A stretch of DNA of 44,551 nt from JAVBNU01 sp031551265 (GTDB lineage: Bacteria > Cyanobacteriota > Vampirovibrionia > Gastranaerophilales > Gastranaerophilaceae), in contig JAVBNU010000082.1 in NCBI GenBank assembly GCA_031551265.1, positions 1 through 44,551 of the forward strand, written 5' to 3'. Shown one piece after another: positions 24,322-33,314 of this stretch. The notes beneath the pieces are model-generated. The model did no database searches, was not told the DNA's origin, and worked only from the letters and a program-made list of their open reading frames with translations. Position numbers and translations under genes: made by a program. Each line of letters opens with the position of its first letter. Within the stretch, counting starts at the first letter, position 1.

Positions 24322-25551
24322 ACTGCTTAAAATCTCATCCAACATATAAAACGAGCCGGTTATTACAACGAGCGAATCGTCTTTAGGGTTATGCAGTAAT
24401 TTTTTTATTCCCTGCAATGATATTTCTTGTGCCGTTGTAATAATCTTCAGCAATTCCTTTGACTCGACAGCATTTTTGAAGTTGAATTTATAGAAATTAA
24501 CCTCATCATCTTTTTTAAACAAAATATCCATAATTTGCTTATAATCTTTTGTGCCAAGTGTGCCATAAATCCAAATTCGTTTTTTGTTAGGGAAATAATA
24601 GTCTAAACTTTCACGCAAAACCTTTGCTGCATCAGGATTATGCGCAGCATCAAGAATTAAATTTTTATCCTTCAAATACTCGAATCTCGCAGGCCAACGA
24701 ACTGTCTTTAAAGCTTGTGCCAAATTTTCATCGGCAATTTTGTAGTCTAATTGACGCAAATATTCAACAACTTCAAACACAAGTGCTAAATTATCTTTTT
24801 GATACAACCCGAGGAGGTTAAACTCATATTTTTTATTGTTTATAATTGCATAGTTAATATCATTTTCGAATTTTAGCGCGACATTTAGCTTGGGCGACAA
24901 AAGCTCTGCGTTTTTAGACTTTGCAAAGTCTTTTATAACAGTCAAACCTTTATTTTCAGGTGACACAACAACAGGACAATTTTCTTTTATGATTGAAGCC
25001 TTTTCAAACGTGATTTTTTCGATTGTATCCCCAAGCCTGTCGGTATGGTCGAGTGAAATTGATGTGATAACTGAGCAAAGATTTTTTTTAATAATATTAG
25101 TAGAGTCCAATCTACCGCCCAGACCAGTTTCCAGCACAACTATATCAACATTATTATCAGCAAAATACTTAAACGCACAAATCGTCAAAATCTCAAACTC
25201 AGTCAGCGCAATATTATGTTTCTCGGCTAGATTGCACAAATAAATAATATTTTCGGCAAAATCATCTCGTGAAATATCAGTATCATTGATTTTTATGCGC
25301 TCCGTGTAATTCAAAATATGCGGACTTGTGAAAAGTCCTGTTTTATAACCCGAAACAGTTAAAATCCTAGACAACATTGCACAAACAGAGCCTTTTCCGT
25401 TCGTGCCTGCAACGTGAATTATTTTCAGCTTGTCCTGTGGATTGTCAAGCAGCGCAAGCATTTCTGCAGTCCTATCCAATCCTAATTTGATATGAAATTT
25501 TGTCTGGGAAGTCAAAATATTTATGGCTTCGGTGTAGTTGTCCATTTTCAT
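24316..25551 (-). CDS. folC: folylpolyglutamate synthase/dihydrofolate synthase (411 aa)
   Basis: A Mur-ligase-family ATP-dependent enzyme that joins glutamate to dihydropteroate or folate. The P-loop GTNGKGSVCAMLSRIL is at about residues 48-63, followed by FTSPHILNYTERIKIN, the folate-binding loop, and ETGLGGRLDSTN. Downstream WPARFEYL and DAAHNPDA are typical of FolC. The length is normal (about 400-430). Its ATG overlaps the murG stop (ATGA), so it is the last gene of the wall-precursor operon. A second in-frame ATG two codons later could also serve. Confidence 0.95.
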   Translation of the reverse strand: MKMDNYTEAINILTSQTKFHIKLGLDRTAEMLALLDNPQDKLKIIHVAGTNGKGSVCAMLSRILTVSGYKTGLFTSPHILNYTERIKINDTDISRDDFAENIIYLCNLAEKHNIALTEFEILTICAFKYFADNNVDIVVLETGLGGRLDSTNIIKKNLCSVITSISLDHTDRLGDTIEKITFEKASIIKENCPVVVSPENKGLTVIKDFAKSKNAELLSPKLNVALKFENDINYAIINNKKYEFNLLGLYQKDNLALVFEVVEYLRQLDYKIADENLAQALKTVRWPARFEYLKDKNLILDAAHNPDAAKVLRESLDYYFPNKKRIWIYGTLGTKDYKQIMDILFKKDDEVNFYKFNFKNAVESKELLKIITTAQEISLQGIKKLLHNPKDDSLVVITGSFYMLDEILSSL

Positions 25552-26684
25552 TTTGTTATTTTAGTCAGTAAATTAATTATATCACTTGTTGCGTTTGGTT
25601 TTGCACAGTTTTTTGACGCACGCCCCATGGATTTGAGCAATTCCGGAATATTCAACAGATTCTCAATCGTGCTCATCAAATTGTCTTTGAGTTGGTCATT
25701 TTCTTCAAGGCAAACAGCTGCATTACGATTTTGCAGCGACATTGCATTTTTAAGTTGATGATTAGCAGCAGCATAAGGGAATGGCACCAAAATCGCCGGC
25801 AACCCGCACATATTTATCTCCGACAAACTCAGAGAACCCGCACGGGAAATTACTAAATCAGCGGCTTTCATAGGAATTGCCGCATCGGAAAAATACGGCT
25901 CGACAATAATATTCGGGTTTTCAACATATTCAGGATAAATCTGCCTAAGCGTTTCAACAACATCATCGTAATTTTTTTCGCCGGTTTGATGAATAATCTG
26001 CATGCCAAACCTCTGTGTGAGTGGTTTATATAGCTCAATAACCGCTTCGTTAACAGCCTTAGCGCCTTGCGAGCCACCCATAACAAGCAGCGTAAATTTA
26101 TCCTCTAACCCCAAAACATTGAGAGCGCGCACTCGCGAAACTGTGGAAAATGAATCCCTAATGGGGTTTCCAAAGACATGGATATTTTGATTATTCAAAC
26201 TTTTTTTGGCTTCCTCAAAAGCAATTGATACACACTGAGCATATGGTGCAATTTTGCGTGACACAATCCCCGGCACTGCATCGCTATCATGAATCATAAA
26301 CGGAGTTCGTGTTATAACGCTTGCAATTAACAATGGTGCTGAAACATAGCCACCTGTGCCAAAAACAGCATCCGGTCTGTGCATAAGAATATAAAAAATA
26401 GCCTGTAAAACTGCAAAACTAAGTTGCACAATCCAACCAACAAACCCAAGGTTAATTTTTCGAGGCATCGAACTGACATAAACCGACAAAAAATCGAAAT
26501 TATTCGACTTTGCAATCTTACGCTCAGGCTTGAAAGGATTGCCGACATAAAAAATTTTTCTGGTGTCAGACCTTGCTTTCAGGGCATTAGCCACCGCCAT
26601 CGCAGGATAGATATGCCCGCCCGTACCGCCGCCTGTAATAAAATAGGTTTTTTTAATATTGTGAACTAATTCTTCTTCCGTCAT
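25548..26684 (-). CDS. murG: MurG N-acetylglucosaminyltransferase (378 aa)
   Basis: Transfers GlcNAc from UDP-GlcNAc to lipid I, producing lipid II on the inner face of the membrane. Motifs: GGGTGGHIYPAMAVA (glycine-rich loop 1), FGTGGYVSAPLLIA (loop 2), HDSDAVPGIVSRKIA, VMGGSQGAKAVNEAV (loop 3), and SRAGSLSLSEINMCGLPAILVPFPYAA for the sugar-nucleotide site. The usual EQN before AVPG is replaced by DSD. The start lies 32 bases inside ftsW and the stop overlaps folC, showing tight coupling. Confidence 0.96.
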   Translation of the reverse strand: MTEEELVHNIKKTYFITGGGTGGHIYPAMAVANALKARSDTRKIFYVGNPFKPERKIAKSNNFDFLSVYVSSMPRKINLGFVGWIVQLSFAVLQAIFYILMHRPDAVFGTGGYVSAPLLIASVITRTPFMIHDSDAVPGIVSRKIAPYAQCVSIAFEEAKKSLNNQNIHVFGNPIRDSFSTVSRVRALNVLGLEDKFTLLVMGGSQGAKAVNEAVIELYKPLTQRFGMQIIHQTGEKNYDDVVETLRQIYPEYVENPNIIVEPYFSDAAIPMKAADLVISRAGSLSLSEINMCGLPAILVPFPYAAANHQLKNAMSLQNRNAAVCLEENDQLKDNLMSTIENLLNIPELLKSMGRASKNCAKPNATSDIINLLTKITK

Positions 26685-27828
26685 AAGATTTTATTTTTTT
26701 AATCCTTTTTCGTGAAATATTTAAAAGTATCCCAACCATACACAATGATACCACTATTGATGTTCCGCCGTAACTGATAAACGGCATCGGAACACCTGTC
26801 GCAGGCACCATTGCGCTTGAAACAGCCATATTAATAAACGCTTGTATACCAATCGACAAGGTTATGCCTACTGCCAATAATTTGCCGAACATTGTCCCGC
26901 AGCGTGATGAAATTATCAACCCACGATGAATAAACGCAGCAAAAATGCATATTAGGAAAACGCACCCCACAAAGCCCATTTCTTCAGCAATAACTGCAAA
27001 TATAAAGTCTGTATGACCTTCAGGCAGCCATGCGAGTTTTTGCTTTGAATTACCGTATCCTTCACCCCAGAAACCGCCTCCGGCAAAAGCTATCAATGAT
27101 TGGATGATATTGTATCCGGCGCCAAAAGCATCAATTTCAGGATTCAACCAAATTTTTAAACGTGTCATCTGGTAGCCTTTAAGCATTTTGCTGAGACCAT
27201 AAACAGCCGGAACCCCCATTACTGTAAGAAACCAGAGTGAGCCGCCCGCCGAGAAAAATATAACTGCTGAAATAATCATCAACAACAATACCATACTAAG
27301 GTTCGGCTGCATAAAGACAAGTACTGCTATAATTCCGACAGGAATATAGTATTTTATGAATTTTTCCATTACGAAAAATTTTGCATCCCTGCAAAAAGCA
27401 TTCGACAACAGCAATATAACGGCAATTTTAGCAAGCTCGGACGGCTGAAACTGTATCGGGCCGAGCATCATCCAGCGTTTCGCCCCATTTGCCATTATCC
27501 CTAACGGCGTGAATTTCACAAGCAATAGTGAAACAATAACCGCAATCGCCAGATGCAAAGCATATCGGGACAATTTTTTATAATCAAAACTCATGAAAAA
27601 TCTTAAGCCAAAAAAGCCAACAACAATCGCCATCAACTGCTTTATCGCAAACCCCGCAGGATTTTCTCCGGCCGCGATGCATTTCGGCGCACCCGCACTG
27701 AATATCGCCATAACCCCTATAACAACCAGAAATATCACTATTACAAACAGCGTCTTATCAGGTGGCGCAATTATAATCTGGCTTTGTTCCTGCGTGTTAT
27801 GCAATCTGCTATATCTTTGACGTGACAT
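26653..27828 (-). CDS. ftsW: FtsW/RodA-family septal peptidoglycan polymerase
   Basis: A polytopic SEDS protein, about ten membrane segments, that polymerises lipid II during division. Signature stretches are GAKRWMMLGPIQFQPSELAKIA, GYNIIQSLIAFAGGGFWGEGYGNSKQKLAWLPEGHTDFIFAVIAEEMG (read in sections) and PFISYGGTSIV near the C-terminus. Start 27828 (MSRQRYSRLHN) is preferred to 27885 because AGGAG lies upstream and the longer form adds an unusual 19-residue tail inside murD. FtsW rather than RodA is chosen because it sits between murD and murG. Confidence 0.93.
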   Translation of the reverse strand: MSRQRYSRLHNTQEQSQIIIAPPDKTLFVIVIFLVVIGVMAIFSAGAPKCIAAGENPAGFAIKQLMAIVVGFFGLRFFMSFDYKKLSRYALHLAIAVIVSLLLVKFTPLGIMANGAKRWMMLGPIQFQPSELAKIAVILLLSNAFCRDAKFFVMEKFIKYYIPVGIIAVLVFMQPNLSMVLLLMIISAVIFFSAGGSLWFLTVMGVPAVYGLSKMLKGYQMTRLKIWLNPEIDAFGAGYNIIQSLIAFAGGGFWGEGYGNSKQKLAWLPEGHTDFIFAVIAEEMGFVGCVFLICIFAAFIHRGLIISSRCGTMFGKLLAVGITLSIGIQAFINMAVSSAMVPATGVPMPFISYGGTSIVVSLCMVGILLNISRKRIKKIKSYDGRRISSQY

Positions 27829-29170
27829 ACCGTTTAAACGCCTCTCCTCTTTCTTCGTAGTTGTTGAACATATCAAAACTTGCACATGCCGGCGAGAATA
27901 AAATTATTCGATTACCCAGTTCTATCGCCTTATCAACTGCTTCTTCCAAACTTGAAGCATTAAGAATATTTGTATAACCTATATTACGCAAATTCTGCTC
28001 AAAACGCTCCGCTGCTTCGCCAATCAGAACAACATTACTGACTTTTTGATTAATTAAGCTGCAAAATTCGCCTAAATCAGTGTTCTTATCACGACCACCA
28101 GCAATCAATGTAATAGGCATATTCGGAAAAGAATTTATCGCAACAATAGACGACTCAGGATTTGTAGCCTTTGAATCATTGTAAAATTCTAATTCTCCGA
28201 GTTTTTCGACAAATTCGCATCTGTGCTCAATCGGCTTGAAGCTTCTAATCGCTTCTTTTATCTGCTCATTTTCCAAGCCTAAAATCTTGGCAACAATAAC
28301 TGCACACATTACATTTTGGTAATTGTGCTCACCGACAAGTTTTATTTCTTGTAATTCAATTATTTTTTCAGCGTCTTTTTTGCCTTTAAAATATATTGCA
28401 CTGTCTGCAATGTAGCTACAGTTTTTGTCCAGTTCTTTGCCAAAAAAGAACACTTCTTCATCAGTAAAATTTTCTGCAAGTTTTGCGACACTTTCATCAA
28501 GCGCATTCAAAACCGCAAATGCAGGCTTTTTATGTGCAGCAAAAAGTTTTGCTTTCGCGTTGTAATAATTTTCCAAGCTGCCGTGCCAGCTCACATGGTC
28601 CGGAGTAAAATTCAAATAACACGCTATTTGTGGGCGGAACGTAGGGCTAAAATCAGCCTGATACGAACTAACTTCACAAACCAAAAAATCTAACTTTTTA
28701 CCACCGATTAAAGACGTTGGCGGCACGCCTATATTCCCGCAAAACGGAGCGCTCTCAGGATATTCACTCTCTAAAATATGTGATATCAAAGCTGTTGTTG
28801 TTGTTTTCCCGTTCGTACCCGTAATTGCCACAAAGGGTGTTGTTGTCTCCAAATAAGCAAGCTCAATCTCGCTAATAACCTGAATATTTTTGTCTTGCAA
28901 TCGTGCAAATATCTCGGCAGAAGGTGGAATACCGGGACTGGTTACGGCTAAATAAGCATCTTCAAGAAATTCGTCTGAATGCCCGCCACTCTCAATTTTT
29001 ATACCCTCTTTTTGGAGTTCATCGGCAAGCGCTTTTTGGTTTTCATCAAGTTCGCTGTATTCCGAAAGCCAAACATCAGCGCCAACGCCACTCAAATACT
29101 TCGCCGCCGACACACCGCTTTTCGATAATCCCAATATTAAAACTTTTTTATCAAACCACTTACGTTTCAT
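27809..29170 (-). CDS. murD: UDP-MurNAc-L-alanine:D-glutamate ligase (453 aa)
   Basis: Cytosolic ATP-dependent ligase adding D-glutamate to UDP-MurNAc-L-Ala. The N-terminal Rossmann-like domain begins KVLILGLSKSGVSAAKYLSG. The ATP site is VAITGTNGKTTTTALISHIL, followed by GNIGVPP and EVSSYQAD, typical of MurD. The C-terminal domain carries HRCEFVEKL and NDSKATNPESSIVA. The length agrees with MurD (about 440-460). It is 15 bases downstream of mraY and overlaps ftsW by 20 bases. Confidence 0.96.
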   Translation of the reverse strand: MKRKWFDKKVLILGLSKSGVSAAKYLSGVGADVWLSEYSELDENQKALADELQKEGIKIESGGHSDEFLEDAYLAVTSPGIPPSAEIFARLQDKNIQVISEIELAYLETTTPFVAITGTNGKTTTTALISHILESEYPESAPFCGNIGVPPTSLIGGKKLDFLVCEVSSYQADFSPTFRPQIACYLNFTPDHVSWHGSLENYYNAKAKLFAAHKKPAFAVLNALDESVAKLAENFTDEEVFFFGKELDKNCSYIADSAIYFKGKKDAEKIIELQEIKLVGEHNYQNVMCAVIVAKILGLENEQIKEAIRSFKPIEHRCEFVEKLGELEFYNDSKATNPESSIVAINSFPNMPITLIAGGRDKNTDLGEFCSLINQKVSNVVLIGEAAERFEQNLRNIGYTNILNASSLEEAVDKAIELGNRIILFSPACASFDMFNNYEERGEAFKRYVTSKI

Positions 29171-29185
29171 AATTCCCCAATTTTT

Positions 29186-30148
29186 CTAATGAAGCACGAC
29201 GTACAATCTCACAGCAATCGCACACATTATAAAAGTAATCATCGAAAAGACCGTCACAATTCTTACTTCGCTCCAGCCCATAAGTTCAAAATGATGATGA
29301 ATCGGACTCATTTTGAAAATCCTTTTGCCTGTCAGCTTGAAACTCGCAACCTGCAGCATTACCGACAGGGTCTCAATCATAAAGATAATACCAATCAGTA
29401 AAAGCCACATTTCAAACCGCCCCATGACAGCAATTGTGCCAAGCATACCACCTAAAGCAAGCGAGCCCGTATCGCCCATAAAGACTTTCGCAGGGTGTTT
29501 GTTAAAATACAAAAAGCCAAGACACGCGCCTGCAATTGATGCCGAAAAAATCGCCAAATCAAATTCGCCCGTGAATACACATATTGCGGCACAAGCAATA
29601 AACGCGAAAAAGCAGTTAGAGCCGGCAAGACCGTCTAAACCATCTGTCAAATTGACAGCGTTAGAACACCCTACAATCAAAAATACCGCGAACAACGGAT
29701 ATAAGTACCCTAAACTGATTTCTCTGCCAAAAACATCCACACTCACTGTATTATGTAACATCATATACAGCGTTGGCAATAGCGCAATACCTATTTGCAG
29801 CGCTAATTTTGCTCTTGGTGTGATGCCTTTATTTTTCTTGTTCGTAATTTTTTGTAAGTCATCGCGAAACCCGGCAAACGTGAAAAATATTAGTGTGATG
29901 ATTGCTATAAAAGCTCTATCTGTCGCGGTTTGATCCATAAAAAGAGTAATGACAGCCGCCAAAATCGCAGCCCCGACCAAAAATACCCCACCTGTCGTTG
30001 GTGTACCCTCTTTTGCCTTATGGTTTTCAGGCGCGTCCTCCAAAATATATTGTTTGTACAATCTTTTCTTCAAAAAATCGATGTAACCAACGCCGAATAA
30101 CAACGCAAGTACAAAAGCTATAAGTAGTGACACGATTGTTAGAGTCAT
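29186..30148 (-). CDS. mraY: phospho-MurNAc-pentapeptide transferase (320 aa)
   Basis: An integral membrane enzyme attaching phospho-MurNAc-pentapeptide to undecaprenyl phosphate (lipid I). Conserved patches: KAKEGTPTTGGVFLVGA, then FAGFRDDLQKI with the catalytic-site aspartates, NAVNLTDGLDGLAG, and MGDTGSLALGGMLG. HHHFELMGWSE near the C-terminus is the family histidine box (reads PIHHHFELMGW). About ten hydrophobic segments. It overlaps murF by four bases (ATGA). Confidence 0.96.
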   Translation of the reverse strand: MTLTIVSLLIAFVLALLFGVGYIDFLKKRLYKQYILEDAPENHKAKEGTPTTGGVFLVGAAILAAVITLFMDQTATDRAFIAIITLIFFTFAGFRDDLQKITNKKNKGITPRAKLALQIGIALLPTLYMMLHNTVSVDVFGREISLGYLYPLFAVFLIVGCSNAVNLTDGLDGLAGSNCFFAFIACAAICVFTGEFDLAIFSASIAGACLGFLYFNKHPAKVFMGDTGSLALGGMLGTIAVMGRFEMWLLLIGIIFMIETLSVMLQVASFKLTGKRIFKMSPIHHHFELMGWSEVRIVTVFSMITFIMCAIAVRLYVVLH

Positions 30149-31488
30149 TGTTTTTTCATTTCCTCAATTATTTTCTCAAATTTTAGTGAACGTGACGCTT
30201 TTAAAAGAATTGTTGTATTTTTTGGCAAATTATTCTTTATATACTCTGCTGCTGTTACTGTATCACCAAAACACACCGATTGCCAGTTGGTATTTTCGGC
30301 AATAATTTTCGCCAAACTGCCAACAGTAATAAGCAACTCAGGCTTATACTGATTTAAAAATTGCCCTATTTCTTGATGGTATTTTTTCTCATTTTCGCCA
30401 AGTTCATTCATATTGCCCAAAACAACGGCAAGAGGGGGTTTATACAGGCTCAAAAAAGCCTTCAACGCAGCCTTGACTGAGTCAGGATTAGCGTTGTAGC
30501 TGTCATTAATGATCTTAAAGCCGTTGCAATCCTCGAGTTGCCATCTATTTTCAATCGGTTTGTATTCTAAAAGTCCTGCCGCAATTTTTTCGGGTGGGAT
30601 GCCCAATTTTTTTGCCGCCTCAATCACAAAAACCGAATTTAAAATATTATATTCGCCTTCTATATTGAGTTTGTAAGAATAATCCTTATAAACAAACCTG
30701 CTGTTCTCCTGCGTCATTTTAGTAATGACTAACTGATATGAATCAATCAGTTTTTGCAAATCAACATATATTGTCGCATCCTTATGACAAGAGTGTTTAC
30801 GCGCTAAATCACTATCCGCACAAATCAACAACCCGTCTTTTTTTAAGTACTTTGTGATTTCACATTTCGCCTTAGCAATATTCTCTACAGTGCCCAAACG
30901 CCCTAAATGCGCGGTACCAATGTTGGTAATAACAGCAATGTCGGGCTCGGCATACTTTGCCAGCAATTCAATCTCGCCAAGACCGCGCATTCCCATTTCA
31001 ACAATGAGAACCTCCGTATCCTCAGGCATCGAAAGCAAAGTTTGCGCAAGTCCGATTTCGTTATTGTGGTTGAGCAGCGATTTATGAGTTCTAAACGCCT
31101 TTGAGCAAACCTGAGCCATCATTTCTTTTGTCGTTGTCTTGCCTGAACTGCCCGTTACAGCAATAGTTTTGGGATTAATTTTGCGTTTATAATATTGCGC
31201 GAGTTTCAAATACGCCTCGAGCGTGTTCGGCACGTAAAGAATCAGATCAGCCTCTTCAATTTCAATATGTTTATTAGATGTGAAATACCCTATAACGCCG
31301 CTTGCAAGAGCTTGAGGTATGAAATCATGCCCGTTAAAGCTCTCGCCTATCAACGGCAAATAAAAGTCATTCGGAGACATTTTTCGCGTGTCGGTTGATA
31401 TTGAAAATTTTTCAACGGCAAAACCCCGTGATTGCCTTAATATCACCGCATTAGTTACTTTTATTAATTCCTCTGTCGTAAATTTCAT
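30145..31488 (-). CDS. murF: UDP-MurNAc-tripeptide:D-Ala-D-Ala ligase
   Basis: ATP-dependent ligase that adds D-Ala-D-Ala to the UDP-MurNAc tripeptide. The start at 31488 (MKFTTEELIKV) is favoured because homologues begin with this helix; a longer frame from 31536 covers the promoter. Features: FSISTDTRKMSPNDFYLPLIGE (N-terminal domain), ATP loop AVTGSSGKTTTKEMMAQV, VEMGMRGLGEIELL, IITNIGTAHLGRLG and NDSYNANPDSVKAAL. It is the first gene of the minus-strand murF-mraY-murD-ftsW-murG-folC operon, driven by the promoter at 31507-31536. Confidence 0.95.
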   Translation of the reverse strand: MKFTTEELIKVTNAVILRQSRGFAVEKFSISTDTRKMSPNDFYLPLIGESFNGHDFIPQALASGVIGYFTSNKHIEIEEADLILYVPNTLEAYLKLAQYYKRKINPKTIAVTGSSGKTTTKEMMAQVCSKAFRTHKSLLNHNNEIGLAQTLLSMPEDTEVLIVEMGMRGLGEIELLAKYAEPDIAVITNIGTAHLGRLGTVENIAKAKCEITKYLKKDGLLICADSDLARKHSCHKDATIYVDLQKLIDSYQLVITKMTQENSRFVYKDYSYKLNIEGEYNILNSVFVIEAAKKLGIPPEKIAAGLLEYKPIENRWQLEDCNGFKIINDSYNANPDSVKAALKAFLSLYKPPLAVVLGNMNELGENEKKYHQEIGQFLNQYKPELLITVGSLAKIIAENTNWQSVCFGDTVTAAEYIKNNLPKNTTILLKASRSLKFEKIIEEMKKQ

Positions 31489-31506
31489 TGTTTCACTCGA
31501 ATTATT

Positions 31507-31536
31507 TATATAAGTTAATTGTAGCTTATAATTCAA
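31507..31536 (-). promoter_or_regulatory. promoter of the mur operon
   Basis: Reading the minus strand: TTGAAT (31536-31531), an 18-bp spacer and TATATA (31512-31507). The expected start is about 31500, giving a 12-base leader before murF with only a weak GAGTG ribosome site. Confidence 0.6.
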
Positions 31537-31799
31537 GAAAGAAATAGTTTTTTAAATTTTGTAATAATTAAAATATTTAATATAAAAGAAATAAAGCATA
31601 CAGTCACCCCGCAGCGACTAAAATTGAATAATAACATTAAAACTTCTCTGTGCGGGGTCTTTCAAATGTATAGTGCGGCATTGGTAAGATACCGCACACA
31701 AACCGCTTCGATACATATGCCACGATTAGCTCTGCGGTATGACATCAAGTTTAAAATGCACTTCAGAGCTCAATTTTTATACATTAAAAATTATTATAA
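31537..31799. other. structured intergenic region between murF and the SH3 gene
   Basis: No gene is supported. Two inverted repeats stand out: ACCCCGCA (31606-31613) with TGCGGGGT (31651-31658), and GTGCGG (31673-31678) with CCGCAC (31692-31697). The outer sequence also contains CTGCGGTATGACAT near 31735. These GC-richer arms in an A/T-rich gap suggest a small structured RNA or a decayed palindromic repeat. I cannot tell which. Confidence 0.4.
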
Positions 31800-31828
31800 T
31801 TGTGCGGTTTTGTTTTATAAAGTATAAT
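31800..31828 (+). promoter_or_regulatory. promoter of the SH3-like gene, probably leaderless
   Basis: TTGTGC (31800-31805), a 17-bp spacer and a consensus TATAAT (31823-31828). The expected start is on or next to the ATG at 31835. No ribosome site is present. Confidence 0.65.
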
Positions 31829-31834
31829 TTCATT

Positions 31835-32491
31835 ATGAGAAAACTGGTTATATATGTATTCATATTTTTTAGTATGCTGCTGGCACATGCCGGCGCAACG
31901 CCTTACTATACCTATGACGTAAAATATCCCGGGATAGGCGTTATTGAGTTTGATAACGATGTAACAATTTATGAAAAACCTAACGTAAATTCAGAAGTCC
32001 TCATGACACTGGAAGTTGCCCCTAAAACAGGCAACATGTTGATGATGAACGAGCGAACTTCTGCGTATTATTTTTTAGCACAAAATCCTGAGAAAAAACT
32101 CGCCTACCTCGTGGCGCTTGATGAACAAGACGACGGCTGGATACAAGTTTGCTACTCTCAACAAGATAACCTCACAGGCTGGGTCAAATCATCTCTTGAT
32201 AAAGTTCAACCTTGGCGGGAATTTTTCACTGTATGGGGCAAAAAAAACGGTCTGTATATTTTCAAAGATGTTCCCACCGAAGCCAAAAAACTCTACGCTA
32301 AACCTTTTGATGACAAGGACGATGCAAGGGTAGTCGAAGGCTTCAAAAATGCTTACAAAATAAATTTGGTATACATTAAAGGCAACTGGATGCTCGTTAG
32401 AGTGCTTGATGTCGGCAACGCCGAGCGCATCGGATATATTCGCTGGAGAGACACTGACGGCAAGCTTTTTATGTTCCCTTTAATGAAATAA
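31835..32491 (+). CDS. secreted SH3-like domain protein (218 aa)
   Basis: The start at 31835 gives a good signal peptide (MRKLVIYVFIFFSMLLAHA, cleavage before GATPYY). The mature part contains a segment typical of bacterial SH3-like domains: EFDNDVTIYEKPNVNSEVLMTLEV...DDGWIQVCYSQQDNLTGWVKSSL, where variable first strands, W-IQV and TGWV are the family marks. A second, less clear SH3-like part follows (TEAKKLYAKPFDDKDD...GNWMLVRVLDVGNAERIGYIRW). Such domains bind peptidoglycan or proteins in the periplasm. It is monocistronic and divergent from the mur operon. Confidence 0.78.
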   Translation: MRKLVIYVFIFFSMLLAHAGATPYYTYDVKYPGIGVIEFDNDVTIYEKPNVNSEVLMTLEVAPKTGNMLMMNERTSAYYFLAQNPEKKLAYLVALDEQDDGWIQVCYSQQDNLTGWVKSSLDKVQPWREFFTVWGKKNGLYIFKDVPTEAKKLYAKPFDDKDDARVVEGFKNAYKINLVYIKGNWMLVRVLDVGNAERIGYIRWRDTDGKLFMFPLMK

Positions 32492-32584
32492 ACTTTATAT
32501 AACAAATCATTAAAATTCTTTTTCAAACCACTAGTAAAATCTCAAAACATGGTTTATAATAAGAGTGGTTTGAAGGTGTTTTAT

Positions 32585-33154
32585 ATGCGTGTAAATGATA
32601 TTAAGAGCGCAAGCTTTGGTAGTGCTTGTGCACCAGTTTTACAAAGAGAAAATGTAAGCGTTTCTCCACATAATTCATGGTCTCCAAGCTTTAAATTAAC
32701 AGGTTACGACGCCATGAGTATTCGCTCGCCCGAGTTGACCTCTTATCAGCGCGAATTCATCAGTTTTCCCGACAAAGTAATTAACTGGTGCAATAAAAAC
32801 GGTAGAACGCCAAAAGGCATTTATTTAATTTGTATGCCTGACACATACTACGACCGCAAAAACGACAAGTATATTGACGTTTACAAAGTTGTAAACCAAT
32901 ATGAAAAAAACTTTTTCAAACAAAATCCTCATCAATATCCGCCAGATTCGTATGCCACAACAATTTTGCCTGAAGGCTACGAAATGAAGCGTATTTGCGG
33001 CATTGTATCAGTTGTGAGTCCGGAAGAAGAAGATTTAATAAGACAAAAAAACACAAGCACAGTACTTACAAAAACAGCTATCGCAACTGTCTTTACAGGT
33101 GTTGTAGGATTTGTAGGTTACAAACTCTATCAATACGCAAAAAACATTAAATAG
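32585..33154 (+). CDS. SF-motif protein with C-terminal membrane anchor (189 aa)
   Basis: The start at 32585 (MRVNDIKSASFGSACAPV) is preferred; TATAAT at 32555-32560 gives an 18-base leader with GAAGG. The N-terminus holds an SF motif at about residues 10-14 (ASFGSA) and a second SPSFKLTG at about 34-41. The middle is soluble and mixed (KGIYLICMPDTYYD...ILPEGYEMKRICGIVSVVSPEEEDLI). The C-terminus has one hydrophobic helix (TAIATVFTGVVGFVGYKLY) and a short basic tail, so it looks tail-anchored in the inner membrane. No known family is recognised. It is followed 62 bases later by tRNA-Cys. Confidence 0.6.
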   Translation: MRVNDIKSASFGSACAPVLQRENVSVSPHNSWSPSFKLTGYDAMSIRSPELTSYQREFISFPDKVINWCNKNGRTPKGIYLICMPDTYYDRKNDKYIDVYKVVNQYEKNFFKQNPHQYPPDSYATTILPEGYEMKRICGIVSVVSPEEEDLIRQKNTSTVLTKTAIATVFTGVVGFVGYKLYQYAKNIK

Positions 33155-33216
33155 GCTATTATCCAAGACGTGATATTGACAAGTGGGCATATATTAATTA
33201 CCATTAATAAAGTAAC

Positions 33217-33288
33217 GGCGACATGGCCAAGTGGTAAGGCAGAAGCCTGCAAAGCTTTTATCCCCCAGTTCGAATCTGGGTGTCGCCT
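33217..33288 (+). tRNA. tRNA-Cys(GCA)
   Basis: Acceptor GGCGACA (33217-33223) pairs with TGTCGCC (33281-33287), discriminator T. The anticodon arm has loop CTGCAAA, anticodon GCA. The T-arm is CCCAG-TTCGAAT-CTGGG. CCA is not encoded. TTGACA at 33176-33181 with TACCAT 17 bases later (33199-33204) is a plausible promoter. Confidence 0.93.
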
Positions 33289-33314
33289 TTTATTTTTCTC
33301 TAAAAGGAGTGCGT

